A DNA stretch of 64,000 nt from Pseudomonas sp. GM78 (GTDB taxonomy: Bacteria > Pseudomonadota > Gammaproteobacteria > Pseudomonadales > Pseudomonadaceae). The translations under genes and the position numbers were made by a program. This document shows positions 50,556 to 60,369 of this stretch, piece after piece. Under the pieces are notes generated by a model that was not told where the DNA came from, ran no database searches, and saw nothing but the letters and a program-made list of their open reading frames with translations. Position 1 is the first letter of the stretch. Each line of letters begins with the position of its first letter. Location of the stretch: positions 1-64,000 of the forward strand of contig NZ_AKJF01000076.1 of NCBI RefSeq assembly GCF_000282475.1, in the 5' to 3' direction.

Positions 50556-52777
50556 CGCTTGAACAGCCCCTTGAGTGCGTCCTTGAGTTCCGGGCTGACC
50601 TTGTCGCCCAGTTTCTCGTCGATTTTTTCGCTGATGCGCTCGCCCGCGAGTTTGCTCGCGACCTGGCCCATGCGTTCGTTGTCCAGGCGGCAGGCCTTGG
50701 CGCCCAGCTCCAGCGGACCGCGGCAACGCAAAGGCCACTGGATGCCGACAAACCTCTCGCCCACCTGGCAGGCCGGGTCCGGCATGTCGCTCTTGTCGCC
50801 TTCGACAATGATGCCCACGCGGTAATCCATGCCCAGGACCCGCAAATCGACATCACCGTCGCCGTTGACGGTCATGCCGGGGATGCGCACTTTAAGGTCC
50901 GGGTTGCTCGCGACACCGTTACGCAAGGTCAAGTTGCCCTTGAGCTCCTGGAACGGTGTGTCCTTGCCCCGTGGCTCGCCGCTGAGCTCCTTGCGGTTGA
51001 GCGTGGCGATGCCTTTGCACAACTGTTGTTCGAGGTTGGCATTGAGCAGCACGCCATTGTTGATGACGAAACTGGCGTTGCCGTTGAGGGTTTCGATCAA
51101 CGCTTTCTGGCTGTTGCCGCTACCGGTAAGGGTGCTGTTGAGCGTAACCAGGCCCTTGACCGGTGGTTCCTTGCCCTGGCTTTCGAGGATTTTTTCCGCG
51201 GGCACCCGGCTGATCTGCGTCTGCATGTTCAACACCGGTGCCTGCTGGCGCACATCGAGGGTGCCTTTGGCTTCGAAATTGCCCTCGTACAGGTCACCGC
51301 GCAGGCTGCTCAGCGTCAACAATCCACCTTGGCCGTTGGCCTTGAGTACGGCGTTCTGGATCGGCAGTTTTTCCAGGGTCAACTGGCCGAAGGTCAGGTC
51401 GGCATCTACATCCAGCTTGTTCAGGCGTTCCACCGGCAGCAGGCGCTCGTTGCTCCAGGCTTCCTTGGTTGGGGATTGCGGCAGCGGTGTGCTGCCGGCG
51501 CCGGCCATGGCATCGGCTTCGGTGCTGGCGACTTCGGCCTGGCGAACTTGCTTGGCGCTGTTGGCCTCGGCTGACTTCGGCGCCAGGTAACGGTCGACGT
51601 TGAAGGTGTCGGCCTTGAGGGTGGCGCGCAGGGACTGCTTGGCGAAGTCCTCGACGGCGATGCGACCGGTGAAGGTGCTGTCGTCGACTTTCAGGTTGAT
51701 GTCTTCGAGCGTGAGGCTGGAAGGCGTGCCGGCCAGGCGCGTGGCCAGTTCTACCTTGCCCAGGCTGCCTTCGGCCATCGCCGGGAGTTTCCGGCCGATG
51801 CTGTCGACGAACTTCGCCAGGTCGAACTGGGCAATCGACAGGCCACCGTTAACCTGCGGGGTCTTGTCGAGGTCATTGACCTTCAGCTCACCCAGCGCTC
51901 GCAGTTGGTTGGCGGAGACCTTGATCCCGGTCCATTCGGCGACGTTGGCAGCCTTGTCCAGCAGTAACTGCCCCTGGGCGGCAAAGGTCACGGTCTTGCC
52001 TTGCAGCGGATCGCCGGCGACTTCACCGGACAGCTTCATGTCTTCGAGTTTGTAGCGCTGCAACGCGCGCTCGAAGCGCAATTCGCCGTTGAGCTCTGTG
52101 CGCACCCGCAGAACCGGCTGGTTGGTGCCCAGGAATGCGGTGAGCTTGACCGGGATATTGGTGGAGTCGTGCACCGGGCCGGTACTGAGCTGGATGCTTT
52201 CGGCGCTGAATTGCTTGCCGGTTTTTTCGTCGCTGTATTCAACGCGGGCGTTGTTGACGGTCAGGCTGTCGATGTCCAGGCGAATAGGCTGGGCCGGTTT
52301 TTCCGCCTGGGCGGTGGTTGTCGGCTCGGGTTCGCTGGTGGAATCGGCCGGCGTGGCCGTGGTTGCAGGCTTGGGCACCTTGCCGATGTCTTCCCAGTTG
52401 CCGTGGCCATCCTTGTCGCGGTTCAGGCGCAGGTTCAGGCCTTCGACGCGCACATCGCTCATCTGCACCTCGCGGCGCAGTAGCGGCAGCACGCGGACCG
52501 ACAGGCCGAGCATCTGCAGGTCGGCGAACGGTTCGGCGGGCTTGGCCAGGGTGGCGACTGCCGCATCGTGCAGTTCCAGGCCCAGCCAAGGGAACAGGCT
52601 CCAGCCGATATCGCCATTGAGCGTCAGCTCGATGTGGGCCTTGTCGCGGGCAATCTGGCGTATCTCGTCTTTGTAGTCGTTGGGATCGAAGAGGTGGGTC
52701 AGGGCAAAGCCCAGCGCCACTACGATCAGCAACAGCCCGAGAAGTACCAGACCCAGGATTTTGCCGAACGCTTTCAT
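50552..52777 (-). CDS. asmA: AsmA-family protein
   Basis: 741 residues. N-terminal TM (ILGLVLLGLLLIVVALGFALTHLF) anchors a large periplasmic domain; the AsmA N-terminal domain is followed by repeated beta strands and ends with an AsmA-2-type region (FQELKGNLTLRNGVA). AsmA-like proteins are thought to move phospholipid between inner and outer membranes. A proline/threonine-rich low-complexity stretch near 140-165 is a linker. It heads the asmA-mutY-yggX operon. Confidence 0.92.
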   Translation of the reverse strand: MKAFGKILGLVLLGLLLIVVALGFALTHLFDPNDYKDEIRQIARDKAHIELTLNGDIGWSLFPWLGLELHDAAVATLAKPAEPFADLQMLGLSVRVLPLLRREVQMSDVRVEGLNLRLNRDKDGHGNWEDIGKVPKPATTATPADSTSEPEPTTTAQAEKPAQPIRLDIDSLTVNNARVEYSDEKTGKQFSAESIQLSTGPVHDSTNIPVKLTAFLGTNQPVLRVRTELNGELRFERALQRYKLEDMKLSGEVAGDPLQGKTVTFAAQGQLLLDKAANVAEWTGIKVSANQLRALGELKVNDLDKTPQVNGGLSIAQFDLAKFVDSIGRKLPAMAEGSLGKVELATRLAGTPSSLTLEDINLKVDDSTFTGRIAVEDFAKQSLRATLKADTFNVDRYLAPKSAEANSAKQVRQAEVASTEADAMAGAGSTPLPQSPTKEAWSNERLLPVERLNKLDVDADLTFGQLTLEKLPIQNAVLKANGQGGLLTLSSLRGDLYEGNFEAKGTLDVRQQAPVLNMQTQISRVPAEKILESQGKEPPVKGLVTLNSTLTGSGNSQKALIETLNGNASFVINNGVLLNANLEQQLCKGIATLNRKELSGEPRGKDTPFQELKGNLTLRNGVASNPDLKVRIPGMTVNGDGDVDLRVLGMDYRVGIIVEGDKSDMPDPACQVGERFVGIQWPLRCRGPLELGAKACRLDNERMGQVASKLAGERISEKIDEKLGDKVSPELKDALKGLFKR

Positions 52778-53186
52778 GGGCGAGTCCTTGTAGTTAGTCG
52801 AATTCGAAATTTAGCCGGGGAGTATAGCGCTCCGCAGCGACCGACCGGGCAGATCACAAGGGCAGAGCATCGAGCATCCAGGCAAAAAGGGATTTTTCCT
52901 ACGTGTAATCAGGATCTGTACGGAAGAAGAAGTTGTTAAGGAGTTCGACAATGATCGGAACGGAGGTTCCTTTGGGTGGTACGAAAACAGACAACTTCGA
53001 AAACGTGATGTCAGTTTGGTTTTTCGGCTGCTGGCAAATGCTACCCTGCACCCGTTCGTCCGTCCCTCTGTGACGTGATGTCGCAGGAAAAACGAGCTTT
53101 TCGCTAAAAAACAGTCATGTCTGCGTGCATTAAGGCTGAGGGTGAAGAGTGGCTGGCGAACACTACCGACAATTGGGGGATAAACA

Positions 53187-54851
53187 ATGACCACGAGCAT
53201 CACGGCGGACGGCCTTCAAGCCGGCCAGCCCTCATTCCTTTCCAAGGAACGCATCATCGCCAGGCCCGGTTTCAACCGCTGGCTGGTGCCACCGGCCGCG
53301 CTGGCCATCCATCTGTGCATCGGCATGGCCTACGGCTTCTCGGTGTTCTGGTTGCCGCTGTCCAAAGCTCTGGGCATTACCGCGCCAGTGGCTTGTGCGC
53401 CAGACATGAGCTTCATCGCTCAAGTCTTTTCTTCGCAGTGCGACTGGCCGATTTCGATGCTCGGCTGGATCTACACCCTGTTCTTCATCTTCCTGGGTTG
53501 CTCGGCAGCCATCTGGGGTGGCTGGCTGGAGCATGCCGGGCCACGCAAGGCGGGTGTCGTTTCGGCGCTGTGCTGGTGCGGCGGCCTGCTGATTTCCGCG
53601 CTGGGGGTCTATACCCACCAGATCTGGCTGATGTGGATCGGCTCCGGGGTCATTGGCGGTATCGGCTTGGGCCTGGGCTACATCTCGCCGGTGTCGACCC
53701 TGATCAAGTGGTTCCCGGACAAGCGCGGCATGGCGACCGGCATGGCGATCATGGGTTTCGGCGGGGGCGCGATGGTCGGTGCACCACTGGCGGCGGCATT
53801 GATGAGCCATTTTGCCTCGCCAACCAGTGTCGGCGTGTGGCAAAGCTTCCTGGTCATGGCTGCGATCTACTTTGTGTTCATGATCGGCGGCGCGTTGTCC
53901 TATCGTGTGCCGCCTACCGGCTGGAAACCTGAAGGCTGGACGGCACCGGCGAAAAAAGCTTCGAACGCGATGATCACCCACCGTCACGTGCACGTGAACG
54001 TGGCGTGGAAAACGCCGCAATTTCGCCTGGTTTGGCTGGTGTTGTGCCTGAACGTTTCGGCGGGTATCGGTATCCTGGGCATGGCATCGCCACTGTTGCA
54101 GGAGGTTTTTGCCGGCAAACTGTTGGGCAATGACCTGACATTTGGTCAGCTGGACGCCGCGCAACTGGCTTCGATTGCCGCCATCGCTGCAGGGTTTACC
54201 GGTTTGCTGAGCCTGTTCAACATCGGCGGGCGTTTCTTCTGGGCTTCGTTCTCGGATTATCTGGGCCGCAAAAACACCTACTTCGTGTTCTTCGCCCTGG
54301 GCTTTGCCCTGTACGGACTGATTCCGAACCTTGGGCATCTGGGTAGCGTCGCGCTGTTCGTGGCGGCGTTCTGCATCATCCTGTCGATGTACGGCGGTGG
54401 TTTTGCCACGGTTCCCGCTTACCTGGCGGACCTGTTCGGCACGCAGATGGTTGGCGCGATCCACGGTCGCCTGCTGACGGCGTGGGCGGCGGCGGGCGTG
54501 CTTGGCCCGGTGCTGGTGAACTATCTGCGTGAATATCAGCTGAGCATTGGCGTTGAACGTGCGGCGGCTTACGACATCACGTTGTACATCCTGGCGGGTC
54601 TGCTGGTGCTGGGCTTTATCTGCAACCTGCTGGTGCGCCCGGTGGCCGACAAGTACTTCATGACCGACGCCGAGCTGGCTGCCGAACAGGCGCTGGGCCA
54701 CGACAAGGGTGCTGACAGCAGCACTGTGCTGGAGTGGAAAGCCGATGCCGGCACCAAGCCGTTGGCGGTGGCTGCCTGGCTGGTGGTGGGAATTCCGTTG
54801 GCGTGGGGTGTCTGGGTGACCTTGCAGAAGACGGCAGTACTGTTCCACTAA
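53187..54851 (+). CDS. OFA-family MFS transporter
   Basis: 554 residues with about twelve TMs of the oxalate/formate antiporter type (FNRWLVPPAALAIHLCIGMAYGFSVFWLPL, IGLGLGYISPVSTLIKWFPDKRGMATGMAIMGFGGGAM). A periplasmic-side loop near residues 65-95 and a longer C-terminal tail are typical of the pseudomonad members. Substrate unproven. Ribosome site is GGGGATAAAC-like. The 409-base spacer before it (52778-53186) has no gene that I can see. Confidence 0.86.
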   Translation: MTTSITADGLQAGQPSFLSKERIIARPGFNRWLVPPAALAIHLCIGMAYGFSVFWLPLSKALGITAPVACAPDMSFIAQVFSSQCDWPISMLGWIYTLFFIFLGCSAAIWGGWLEHAGPRKAGVVSALCWCGGLLISALGVYTHQIWLMWIGSGVIGGIGLGLGYISPVSTLIKWFPDKRGMATGMAIMGFGGGAMVGAPLAAALMSHFASPTSVGVWQSFLVMAAIYFVFMIGGALSYRVPPTGWKPEGWTAPAKKASNAMITHRHVHVNVAWKTPQFRLVWLVLCLNVSAGIGILGMASPLLQEVFAGKLLGNDLTFGQLDAAQLASIAAIAAGFTGLLSLFNIGGRFFWASFSDYLGRKNTYFVFFALGFALYGLIPNLGHLGSVALFVAAFCIILSMYGGGFATVPAYLADLFGTQMVGAIHGRLLTAWAAAGVLGPVLVNYLREYQLSIGVERAAAYDITLYILAGLLVLGFICNLLVRPVADKYFMTDAELAAEQALGHDKGADSSTVLEWKADAGTKPLAVAAWLVVGIPLAWGVWVTLQKTAVLFH

Positions 54852-54861
54852 GAAGATGCTG

Positions 54862-54957
54862 AAAAGATCGCAGCCTTCGGCAGCTCCTACAGTCAGCGTC
54901 CGCATAGCATCGTGTGGACGCCATCGTTGTAGGAGCTGCCGGAGGCTGCGATCTTTT
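54862..54957. repeat. Long inverted repeat with GATCGCAGCC core
   Basis: AAAAGATCGCAGCC...GGCAGCTCCTAC faces GTAGGAGCTGCCGGAGGCTGCGATCTTTT, about 40 bases between the arms. It ends the OFA transporter unit, with a T-rich tail, and combines a REP-like CTCCTAC part with the core found in the terminators at 1555 and 9384. Confidence 0.85.
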
Positions 54958-55046
54958 GCTTGTATGGACATGTCTATCCCCGACGACTGGGGATTCTATC
55001 CGTCAGCGATATCACCTCCCGTGTTTCTGTTTCGCGCCCGCACCCC

Positions 55047-55052
55047 TATAAT
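55047..55052 (+). promoter_or_regulatory. TATAAT -10 box of the hisBHAF operon
   Basis: A perfect TATAAT stands 38 bases before the hisB start; a good -35 was not found. Confidence 0.45.
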
Positions 55053-55090
55053 GGTTGCCTTTTTCGCCCAATGATTTTGCGGAGCTGGTG

Positions 55091-55687
55091 ATGGCCGAAC
55101 GTAAGGCGTCAGTCGAGCGCGACACTCTGGAAACCCAGATCAAAGCCTCGATCAACCTGGATGGCACCGGAAAGGCCCGATTTGATATCGGTGTACCTTT
55201 TCTTGAGCACATGCTGGACCAGATCGCCCGTCACGGGCTGATCGACCTGGATATCGTCGGCAAGGGCGACCTGCACATCGACGACCACCACATGGTGGAA
55301 GACGTGGGTATCACCCTCGGTCAGGCATTTGCCAAGGCCGTTGGCGACAAGAAAGGCATCCGTCGCTACGGCCATGCCTATGTCCCGTTGGACGAAGCGC
55401 TGTCCCGGGTGGTCATCGACTTCTCCGGCCGCCCAGGCCTGCAGATGCACGTGCCCTACACCCGCGCCAACGTGGGCCGCGGCTTTGACGTCGACCTTTT
55501 CCAGGAATTCTTCCAGGGCTTCGTCAACCACGCACTCGTCAGCCTGCACATCGACAACCTGCGCGGCACCAATACCCACCACCAGATCGAAACCGTGTTC
55601 AAGGCTTTCGGCCGCGCGCTGCGCATGGCTGTGGAGCTCGATGACCGCATGGCCGGGCAAATGCCATCGACCAAGGGCGTCCTGTAA
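55091..55687 (+). CDS. hisB: Imidazoleglycerol-phosphate dehydratase
   Basis: 198 residues from the ATG at 55091 (GGAG six bases upstream). Manganese-site His-rich motifs [15 protein letters not shown] and [10 protein letters not shown] are intact, as is [18 protein letters not shown]. It dehydrates imidazole glycerol phosphate, step six of histidine synthesis. It is the mono-functional form (no phosphatase fused), as in Pseudomonas. Its stop overlaps the hisH start by one base (TAATG). Confidence 0.97.
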   Translation: MAERKASVERDTLETQIKASINLDGTGKARFDIGVPFLEHMLDQIARHGLIDLDIVGKGDLHIDDHHMVEDVGITLGQAFAKAVGDKKGIRRYGHAYVPLDEALSRVVIDFSGRPGLQMHVPYTRANVGRGFDVDLFQEFFQGFVNHALVSLHIDNLRGTNTHHQIETVFKAFGRALRMAVELDDRMAGQMPSTKGVL

Positions 55688-56325
55688 TGCAGACAGTCGC
55701 GGTTATCGATTACGGCATGGGCAACCTGCACTCGGTGGCCAAGGCCCTCGAGCACGTCGGTGCCGGCAAGGTCCTGATCACCAGCGATGCGAACGTGATT
55801 CGCGAAGCCGACCGGGTGGTGTTTCCCGGTGTTGGCGCGATCCGCGATTGCATGGCGGAGATCCGTCGCCTGGGTTTTGATTCGCTGGTGCGTGAAGTCA
55901 GCCAGGATCGTCCGTTCCTCGGCATCTGCGTGGGCATGCAAGCCTTGCTCGAGCACAGCGAAGAGAACGACGGCGTCGACTGCATCGGCCTGTTCCCTGG
56001 CCAGGTGAAGTTCTTCGGCAAGGATCTTGTCGAGGATGGCGAACACCTGAAAGTCCCGCACATGGGCTGGAACGAAGTGCAGCAGAAGGTGAGTCACCCG
56101 CTGTGGCACGATATTCCGGACATGGCGCGGTTCTACTTCGTGCACAGCTACTACATCGCCGCCGGCAATGCGCGGCAGGTGGTCGGTGGCGGTCACTACG
56201 GGGTCGATTTTGCCGCAGCGCTGGCTGAAGGCTCGCGTTTCGCGGTGCAGTTCCATCCGGAGAAAAGCCATACCCATGGCCTGCAGTTGCTGCAGAACTT
56301 CGCCGCGTGGGACGGTCGCTGGTAA
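55687..56325 (+). CDS. hisH: Imidazole glycerol phosphate synthase glutaminase subunit
   Basis: 212 residues. Class I glutamine amidotransferase: nucleophile Cys in GICVGMQAL, His-Glu pair in [12 protein letters not shown]. It supplies ammonia to HisF. Start at the TAATG junction with hisB, and its stop TAA shares a base with the DUF2164 start. Confidence 0.97.
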   Translation: MQTVAVIDYGMGNLHSVAKALEHVGAGKVLITSDANVIREADRVVFPGVGAIRDCMAEIRRLGFDSLVREVSQDRPFLGICVGMQALLEHSEENDGVDCIGLFPGQVKFFGKDLVEDGEHLKVPHMGWNEVQQKVSHPLWHDIPDMARFYFVHSYYIAAGNARQVVGGGHYGVDFAAALAEGSRFAVQFHPEKSHTHGLQLLQNFAAWDGRW

Positions 56326-56582
56326 TGGCTGCCAAGAAGAAGCCGCCGATCCTGACCCTCACTCCTGAACAGGAAAACGAGGCCAATCTCAAGATCAAGC
56401 GCTTCATGGAGGATCGCTTCGAGCTGGACCTGGGTTCGTTCGAAGCGGCCGAAATCCTTGAGCTGTTTACCCGCGAAATTGCTCCGCACTATTACAACAG
56501 GGCGATTTTCGATGTGCAGACGCACCTCAAGGAGAGGTTCGAAAGCATCGAAAGCGACCTGTGGGCGCTCGAGAAAAACTGA
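56325..56582 (+). CDS. DUF2164-family protein in the his operon
   Basis: 85 residues from the ATG at 56325. A basic leader (AAKKKPP) is followed by LKIKRFMEDRFELDLGSFEAAEILELF and ending in FESIESDLWALEK, which is the DUF2164 pattern. It is cytoplasmic. It stands between hisH and hisA with overlapping codon signals, so it is co-translated with the histidine enzymes. Its function is not known; the order hisB-hisH-DUF2164-hisA-hisF is a common Pseudomonas arrangement. Confidence 0.9.
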   Translation: MAAKKKPPILTLTPEQENEANLKIKRFMEDRFELDLGSFEAAEILELFTREIAPHYYNRAIFDVQTHLKERFESIESDLWALEKN

Positions 56583-56624
56583 TTTTCGAGCCAAGCTGAA
56601 CATTCGAATTTGAAGGTTTGCCAG

Positions 56625-57362
56625 ATGCTGATTATTCCCGCTATCGATCTTAAAGACGGTGCCTGTGTTCGTCTGCGCCAGGGCCGCATGGAAGATTCCA
56701 CAGTGTTCTCCGATGACCCGGTGAGCATGGCAGCCAAGTGGGTGGAGGGCGGTTGCCGTCGTCTGCATCTGGTCGACCTGAACGGCGCGTTCGAAGGCCA
56801 GCCGGTCAACGGCGAAGTGGTCACTGCGATCGCCAAGCGCTACCCGAACCTGCCGATCCAGATCGGCGGCGGCATCCGTTCCCTGGAAACCATCGAGCAC
56901 TACGTGAAAGCGGGCGTGAGCTACGTGATCATCGGCACCAAGGCCGTGAAAGATCCGGCCTTCGTCGCTGAAGCCTGCCGCGCGTTCCCGGGCAAGGTGA
57001 TCGTGGGTCTGGACGCCAAGGACGGTTTCGTCGCCACCGACGGCTGGGCTGAAATCAGCACCATCCAGGTGATCGACCTGGCCAAACAGTTCGAAGCCGA
57101 CGGCGTGTCCGCCATCGTTTATACCGACATCGCCAAAGACGGCATGATGCAGGGTTGCAACGTACCGTTCACCGCTGCGCTGGCTGCTGCCACGAAGATC
57201 CCGGTGATCGCTTCCGGTGGCATCCACAACCTGGGCGACATCAAGACGCTGCTCGACGCCAAGGCGCCAGGCATCATCGGTGCGATCACCGGTCGTGCAA
57301 TCTACGAAGGCACCCTCGACGTCGCTGAAGCGCAAGCTTTCTGCGATTCGTACAAAGGCTGA
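56625..57362 (+). CDS. hisA: Phosphoribosylformimino-5-aminoimidazole carboxamide ribotide isomerase
   Basis: 245 residues from the ATG at 56625 (GAAGG nine bases upstream), family length. TIM barrel with D8 ([13 protein letters not shown]), IGGGIRS phosphate loop and second Asp in VYTDIAKDG. Catalyses the Amadori isomerisation of ProFAR, step four. Confidence 0.97.
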   Translation: MLIIPAIDLKDGACVRLRQGRMEDSTVFSDDPVSMAAKWVEGGCRRLHLVDLNGAFEGQPVNGEVVTAIAKRYPNLPIQIGGGIRSLETIEHYVKAGVSYVIIGTKAVKDPAFVAEACRAFPGKVIVGLDAKDGFVATDGWAEISTIQVIDLAKQFEADGVSAIVYTDIAKDGMMQGCNVPFTAALAAATKIPVIASGGIHNLGDIKTLLDAKAPGIIGAITGRAIYEGTLDVAEAQAFCDSYKG

Positions 57363-57371
57363 GGACTGACC

Positions 57372-58142
57372 ATGGCGCTGGCCAAACGCATCATCCCTTG
57401 CCTGGACGTGGACAACGGCCGGGTCGTCAAAGGTGTGAAGTTCGAGAACATCCGCGATGCAGGCGACCCGGTGGAGATCGCCCGTCGCTATGACGAGCAG
57501 GGTGCCGACGAGATTACTTTCCTCGACATCACCGCCAGCGTCGACGGTCGCGATACCACGCTGCATACCGTCGAGCGCATGGCCAGCCAGGTGTTCATCC
57601 CGCTGACCGTGGGCGGTGGCGTGCGCACCGTGCAGGACATTCGCAACCTGCTCAATGCCGGTGCGGACAAGGTCTCGATCAACACCGCGGCGGTGTTCAA
57701 TCCGGAATTCGTCGGTGAAGCGGCGCAGCATTTCGGTTCGCAATGCATCGTGGTTGCCATCGATGCGAAGAAGGTCTCCGGCCCTGGCGAAACCCCGCGC
57801 TGGGAAATCTTCACCCACGGCGGTCGCAAGCCAACCGGCCTCGACGCAGTCGAATGGGCGAAGAAGATGGAAGGCCTGGGTGCCGGTGAAATCCTCCTGA
57901 CCAGCATGGACCAGGACGGCATGAAAAACGGCTTCGACCTCGGCGTAACCCGCGCCATCAGCGATGCACTGGGCATTCCGGTAATCGCTTCCGGCGGAGT
58001 CGGTAACCTGCAGCACTTGGCCGATGGCATTCTCGAAGGTCACGCCAGCGCGGTGTTGGCGGCGAGTATTTTCCACTTTGGCGAATACACCGTGCAGGAA
58101 GCCAAGGCCTACATGGCTCATCGCGGAATTGTGATGCGCTGA
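57372..58142 (+). CDS. hisF: Imidazole glycerol phosphate synthase cyclase subunit
   Basis: 256 residues, family length. TIM barrel: catalytic D11 ([12 protein letters not shown]) and D130 region (VVAIDAKKV), phosphate loops [10 protein letters not shown] and IASGGVGNL. It combines PRFAR and HisH-derived ammonia into IGP and AICAR. Ten bases after hisA. Confidence 0.97.
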   Translation: MALAKRIIPCLDVDNGRVVKGVKFENIRDAGDPVEIARRYDEQGADEITFLDITASVDGRDTTLHTVERMASQVFIPLTVGGGVRTVQDIRNLLNAGADKVSINTAAVFNPEFVGEAAQHFGSQCIVVAIDAKKVSGPGETPRWEIFTHGGRKPTGLDAVEWAKKMEGLGAGEILLTSMDQDGMKNGFDLGVTRAISDALGIPVIASGGVGNLQHLADGILEGHASAVLAASIFHFGEYTVQEAKAYMAHRGIVMR

Positions 58143-58220
58143 ACAAACCAGTGCAGGCCAGTGGACATCATGGCGGGCTCAGGGCACTCTTGAGTACGCC
58201 ATGGATTTCGGTAGCCAGAC

Positions 58221-58976
58221 ATGTTTAAACGCATTCTTCTTGTCCTCGCCAGCGCTTCCCTGTTGCTCATCAGTAGCGCACGCGCCGCAGACAGCTCCGC
58301 CACGGAACTGGTGTTGCTGACGGAAAACTTCCCGCCATACAACATGGCCAAGAACGGCAAGAACTTCGCTCAGGACGAGAACATCAATGGCATCGCTGTT
58401 GATATCGTCCGCGAGATGTTCAAGCGCGCCAACGTCACCTATAGCCTGACCCTGCGTTTCCCTTGGGAGCGTGTCTACAAACTCGCCCTGGAAAACCCCG
58501 GTTATGGAGCATTCGTGATGGCGCGTTTGCCGGACCGCGAGCGGCTTTTCAAGTGGGTCGGACCGATCGGGCCGGACGACTGGATCATGCTGGCCAAGGC
58601 TGACAGCAAAATCTCCCTCGACACTCTGGAGGACGCGCGCATGTACAGGATTGGTGCCTACAAGGGCGATGCGATTGCCGAGACGCTCGCCAAGCAGGGC
58701 CTGAAGCCAATCGTGGTGCTGCGCGATCAGGATAATGCGAAGAAACTGGTCAATGGCCAGATCGACCTGTGGGCTACCGGCGACCCCGCCGGGCGCTATC
58801 TGGCGCGCCAGGACGGGGTAAACGGACTCAAGACCGTGTTGCGTTTCAACAGCGCCGAACTGTACCTGGCGCTGAACAGGGATGTGCCGCAGGCGACCGT
58901 CGCCAAGTTGCAGGCAGCGCTGGATCAGATGCGCAAGGACGGTGTGGTTGACGAGATCATGGGGCGGTATTTGTAG
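58221..58976 (+). CDS. Periplasmic SBP_bac_3-like protein
   Basis: 251 residues. Signal peptide about 1-22 (MFKRILLVLASASLLLISSARA); family-3 solute-binding fold with LTENFPPYNMA, GIAVDIVREMFKRA, and PLPDRERLFKWVGP-like hinge. Many pseudomonads carry such orphan binding proteins without transporter genes; ligand unknown. Ends in a 20-base convergent overlap with the Vps62-like gene. Confidence 0.85.
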   Translation: MFKRILLVLASASLLLISSARAADSSATELVLLTENFPPYNMAKNGKNFAQDENINGIAVDIVREMFKRANVTYSLTLRFPWERVYKLALENPGYGAFVMARLPDRERLFKWVGPIGPDDWIMLAKADSKISLDTLEDARMYRIGAYKGDAIAETLAKQGLKPIVVLRDQDNAKKLVNGQIDLWATGDPAGRYLARQDGVNGLKTVLRFNSAELYLALNRDVPQATVAKLQAALDQMRKDGVVDEIMGRYL

Positions 58977-60258
58977 GCGTTCGCGAGTCTGTTTCCGGCA
59001 CAGAGGGCGTGATTACTTCAGTCTCCTGTTCCGGTGGATATTCGGTCAAGTGCAGGCTATTGCCATCGATGTAATAGAGTTCGCAGGGCACTTGAGTCCT
59101 GTTTTCCCGCAGCAATCTGAAGGTGCTCTGCATCTCATAGGCCGCAACGGCTTTGTTCTTTGCAGCTACTACGGCGACCTCCACGTGTGTTGGGCCTCCC
59201 CAGCCGCCGGATGCATCGACCAGCGCAAAGCTGGTGCTCAACCTTGCGGTGAATAAGGAGGGCGCACCCTTGGGCCACTGCCCATCGATCGAAATAGAAG
59301 TGATGCGTGAAAACACATCCGCATTCGCCATGCTCTGAGGGCGGCGTGCAGGCCAATGATAGGTCTGGCGTGCGCCGCTATCGTTTTTGCCATATCCCAC
59401 AAGTACATATTGGTCAGTTCTTTCCAGGAGGTAGAAAGGTGATGTGCGTAATTGCTCAAAAGGCCTGAGACTGGGATCTTTTACGGTGAACCAGGGGAGT
59501 TTAGCCGTCTGAGTGATCTTGCCCGACTCAAAAAGTAGTGGCTGTTCGTTTCCCGTGAGTTCTGGAGCTACGGGTGAGGGCTGGATGTCCAGGGGGATCG
59601 GCATCCGTAAGGCGTAAGCCGTGATGTGTGTTACAGGTTTTGTATGAGAGCCCACCCCGATAAAGGTGCCAGGTGCACAAAGGATTTCCCCGGCTGCGGT
59701 GTCCGGTGGATAGATACCCCACGCACTGAAGGCCTGCCTTGCACCGCTGCCCTTGTCGTCCCAGATCAGGTCGCTGATGAATGACGGGGTTACCAGGTCT
59801 CTGCGTACGCAACGAATGTCACTTGGCAAAGGCTTGTCGCGGCCGTTGGAGCACAACTGCCCCAATGCCACGTAGCCACTTGGAGCGATTGGTTGCCATA
59901 TCGAGCAGTTTGCCCTAGCGCCTGAACCGGCATCGCTCCAGACTTGTTCAAAGTCGATGGGCGCACGCAGAGCTGGTTCCTTGCCGCTATCGCTCGACAG
60001 TTCGCCCTCGCAGACAACCATCACCATCCTTTTCTCGTTGATGTTGTCGAGTCCGGAGGCAACGACGTCACCCAGCGGGAAAAAACCTGGCAGCAAATCA
60101 GGAGCGGGACTCGGTCGCCAGAACGCTGCGGGTTTCGATTTCGAACCGGTGCTGTCCCAGATGCGGCGGAACTCGGTGGTAAAGTTGATGAGCAGGTTAT
60201 CGTGCTTTATGGATTCGATTCGTTTTGCGGCTAATGGGGTGCTGTCTTGGGTGTTCAT
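58957..60258 (-). CDS. Vps62-like repeat protein
   Basis: 433 residues from the ATG at 60256-60258 (GGAA eight bases upstream; a GTG 18 codons earlier is possible). The unit 'aromatic-W-x-D-x-GSGA-(5-6)-W-x-P...GY-x-LG' repeats: IWDSTGSKSKPAAFWRP, VWSDAGSGARANCSIWQP with SGYVALGQL, IWDDKGSGARQAFSAWGI, and a later KNDSGARQTYHW. This is the DUF946/Vps62 pattern, seen in fungal Vps62 and bacterial homologues. No signal peptide is obvious. Function is unknown; roles in toxin-like or surface proteins have been suggested for relatives, but nothing here shows it. Confidence 0.75.
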   Translation of the reverse strand: MNTQDSTPLAAKRIESIKHDNLLINFTTEFRRIWDSTGSKSKPAAFWRPSPAPDLLPGFFPLGDVVASGLDNINEKRMVMVVCEGELSSDSGKEPALRAPIDFEQVWSDAGSGARANCSIWQPIAPSGYVALGQLCSNGRDKPLPSDIRCVRRDLVTPSFISDLIWDDKGSGARQAFSAWGIYPPDTAAGEILCAPGTFIGVGSHTKPVTHITAYALRMPIPLDIQPSPVAPELTGNEQPLLFESGKITQTAKLPWFTVKDPSLRPFEQLRTSPFYLLERTDQYVLVGYGKNDSGARQTYHWPARRPQSMANADVFSRITSISIDGQWPKGAPSLFTARLSTSFALVDASGGWGGPTHVEVAVVAAKNKAVAAYEMQSTFRLLRENRTQVPCELYYIDGNSLHLTEYPPEQETEVITPSVPETDSRTPTNTAP

Positions 60259-60369
60259 ATTGATTCCAGATAGATGAGAATGCGACAGAGGGAGTCGCAA
60301 CCTGTTGTTCACTATCCAGAATGGAGGTGGGTATCTGGCGGTAACTATTTATCGACTTCGAGCCGGTTA

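Noticed and set aside
53232-54971. Long - strand frame opposite the OFA transporter
   Set aside because: Rich in Gln/Arg/His as expected for antisense of a membrane protein gene; runs into the inverted repeat.
56196-58121. Long - strand frame opposite hisH-hisA-hisF
   Set aside because: Antisense of three certain genes.
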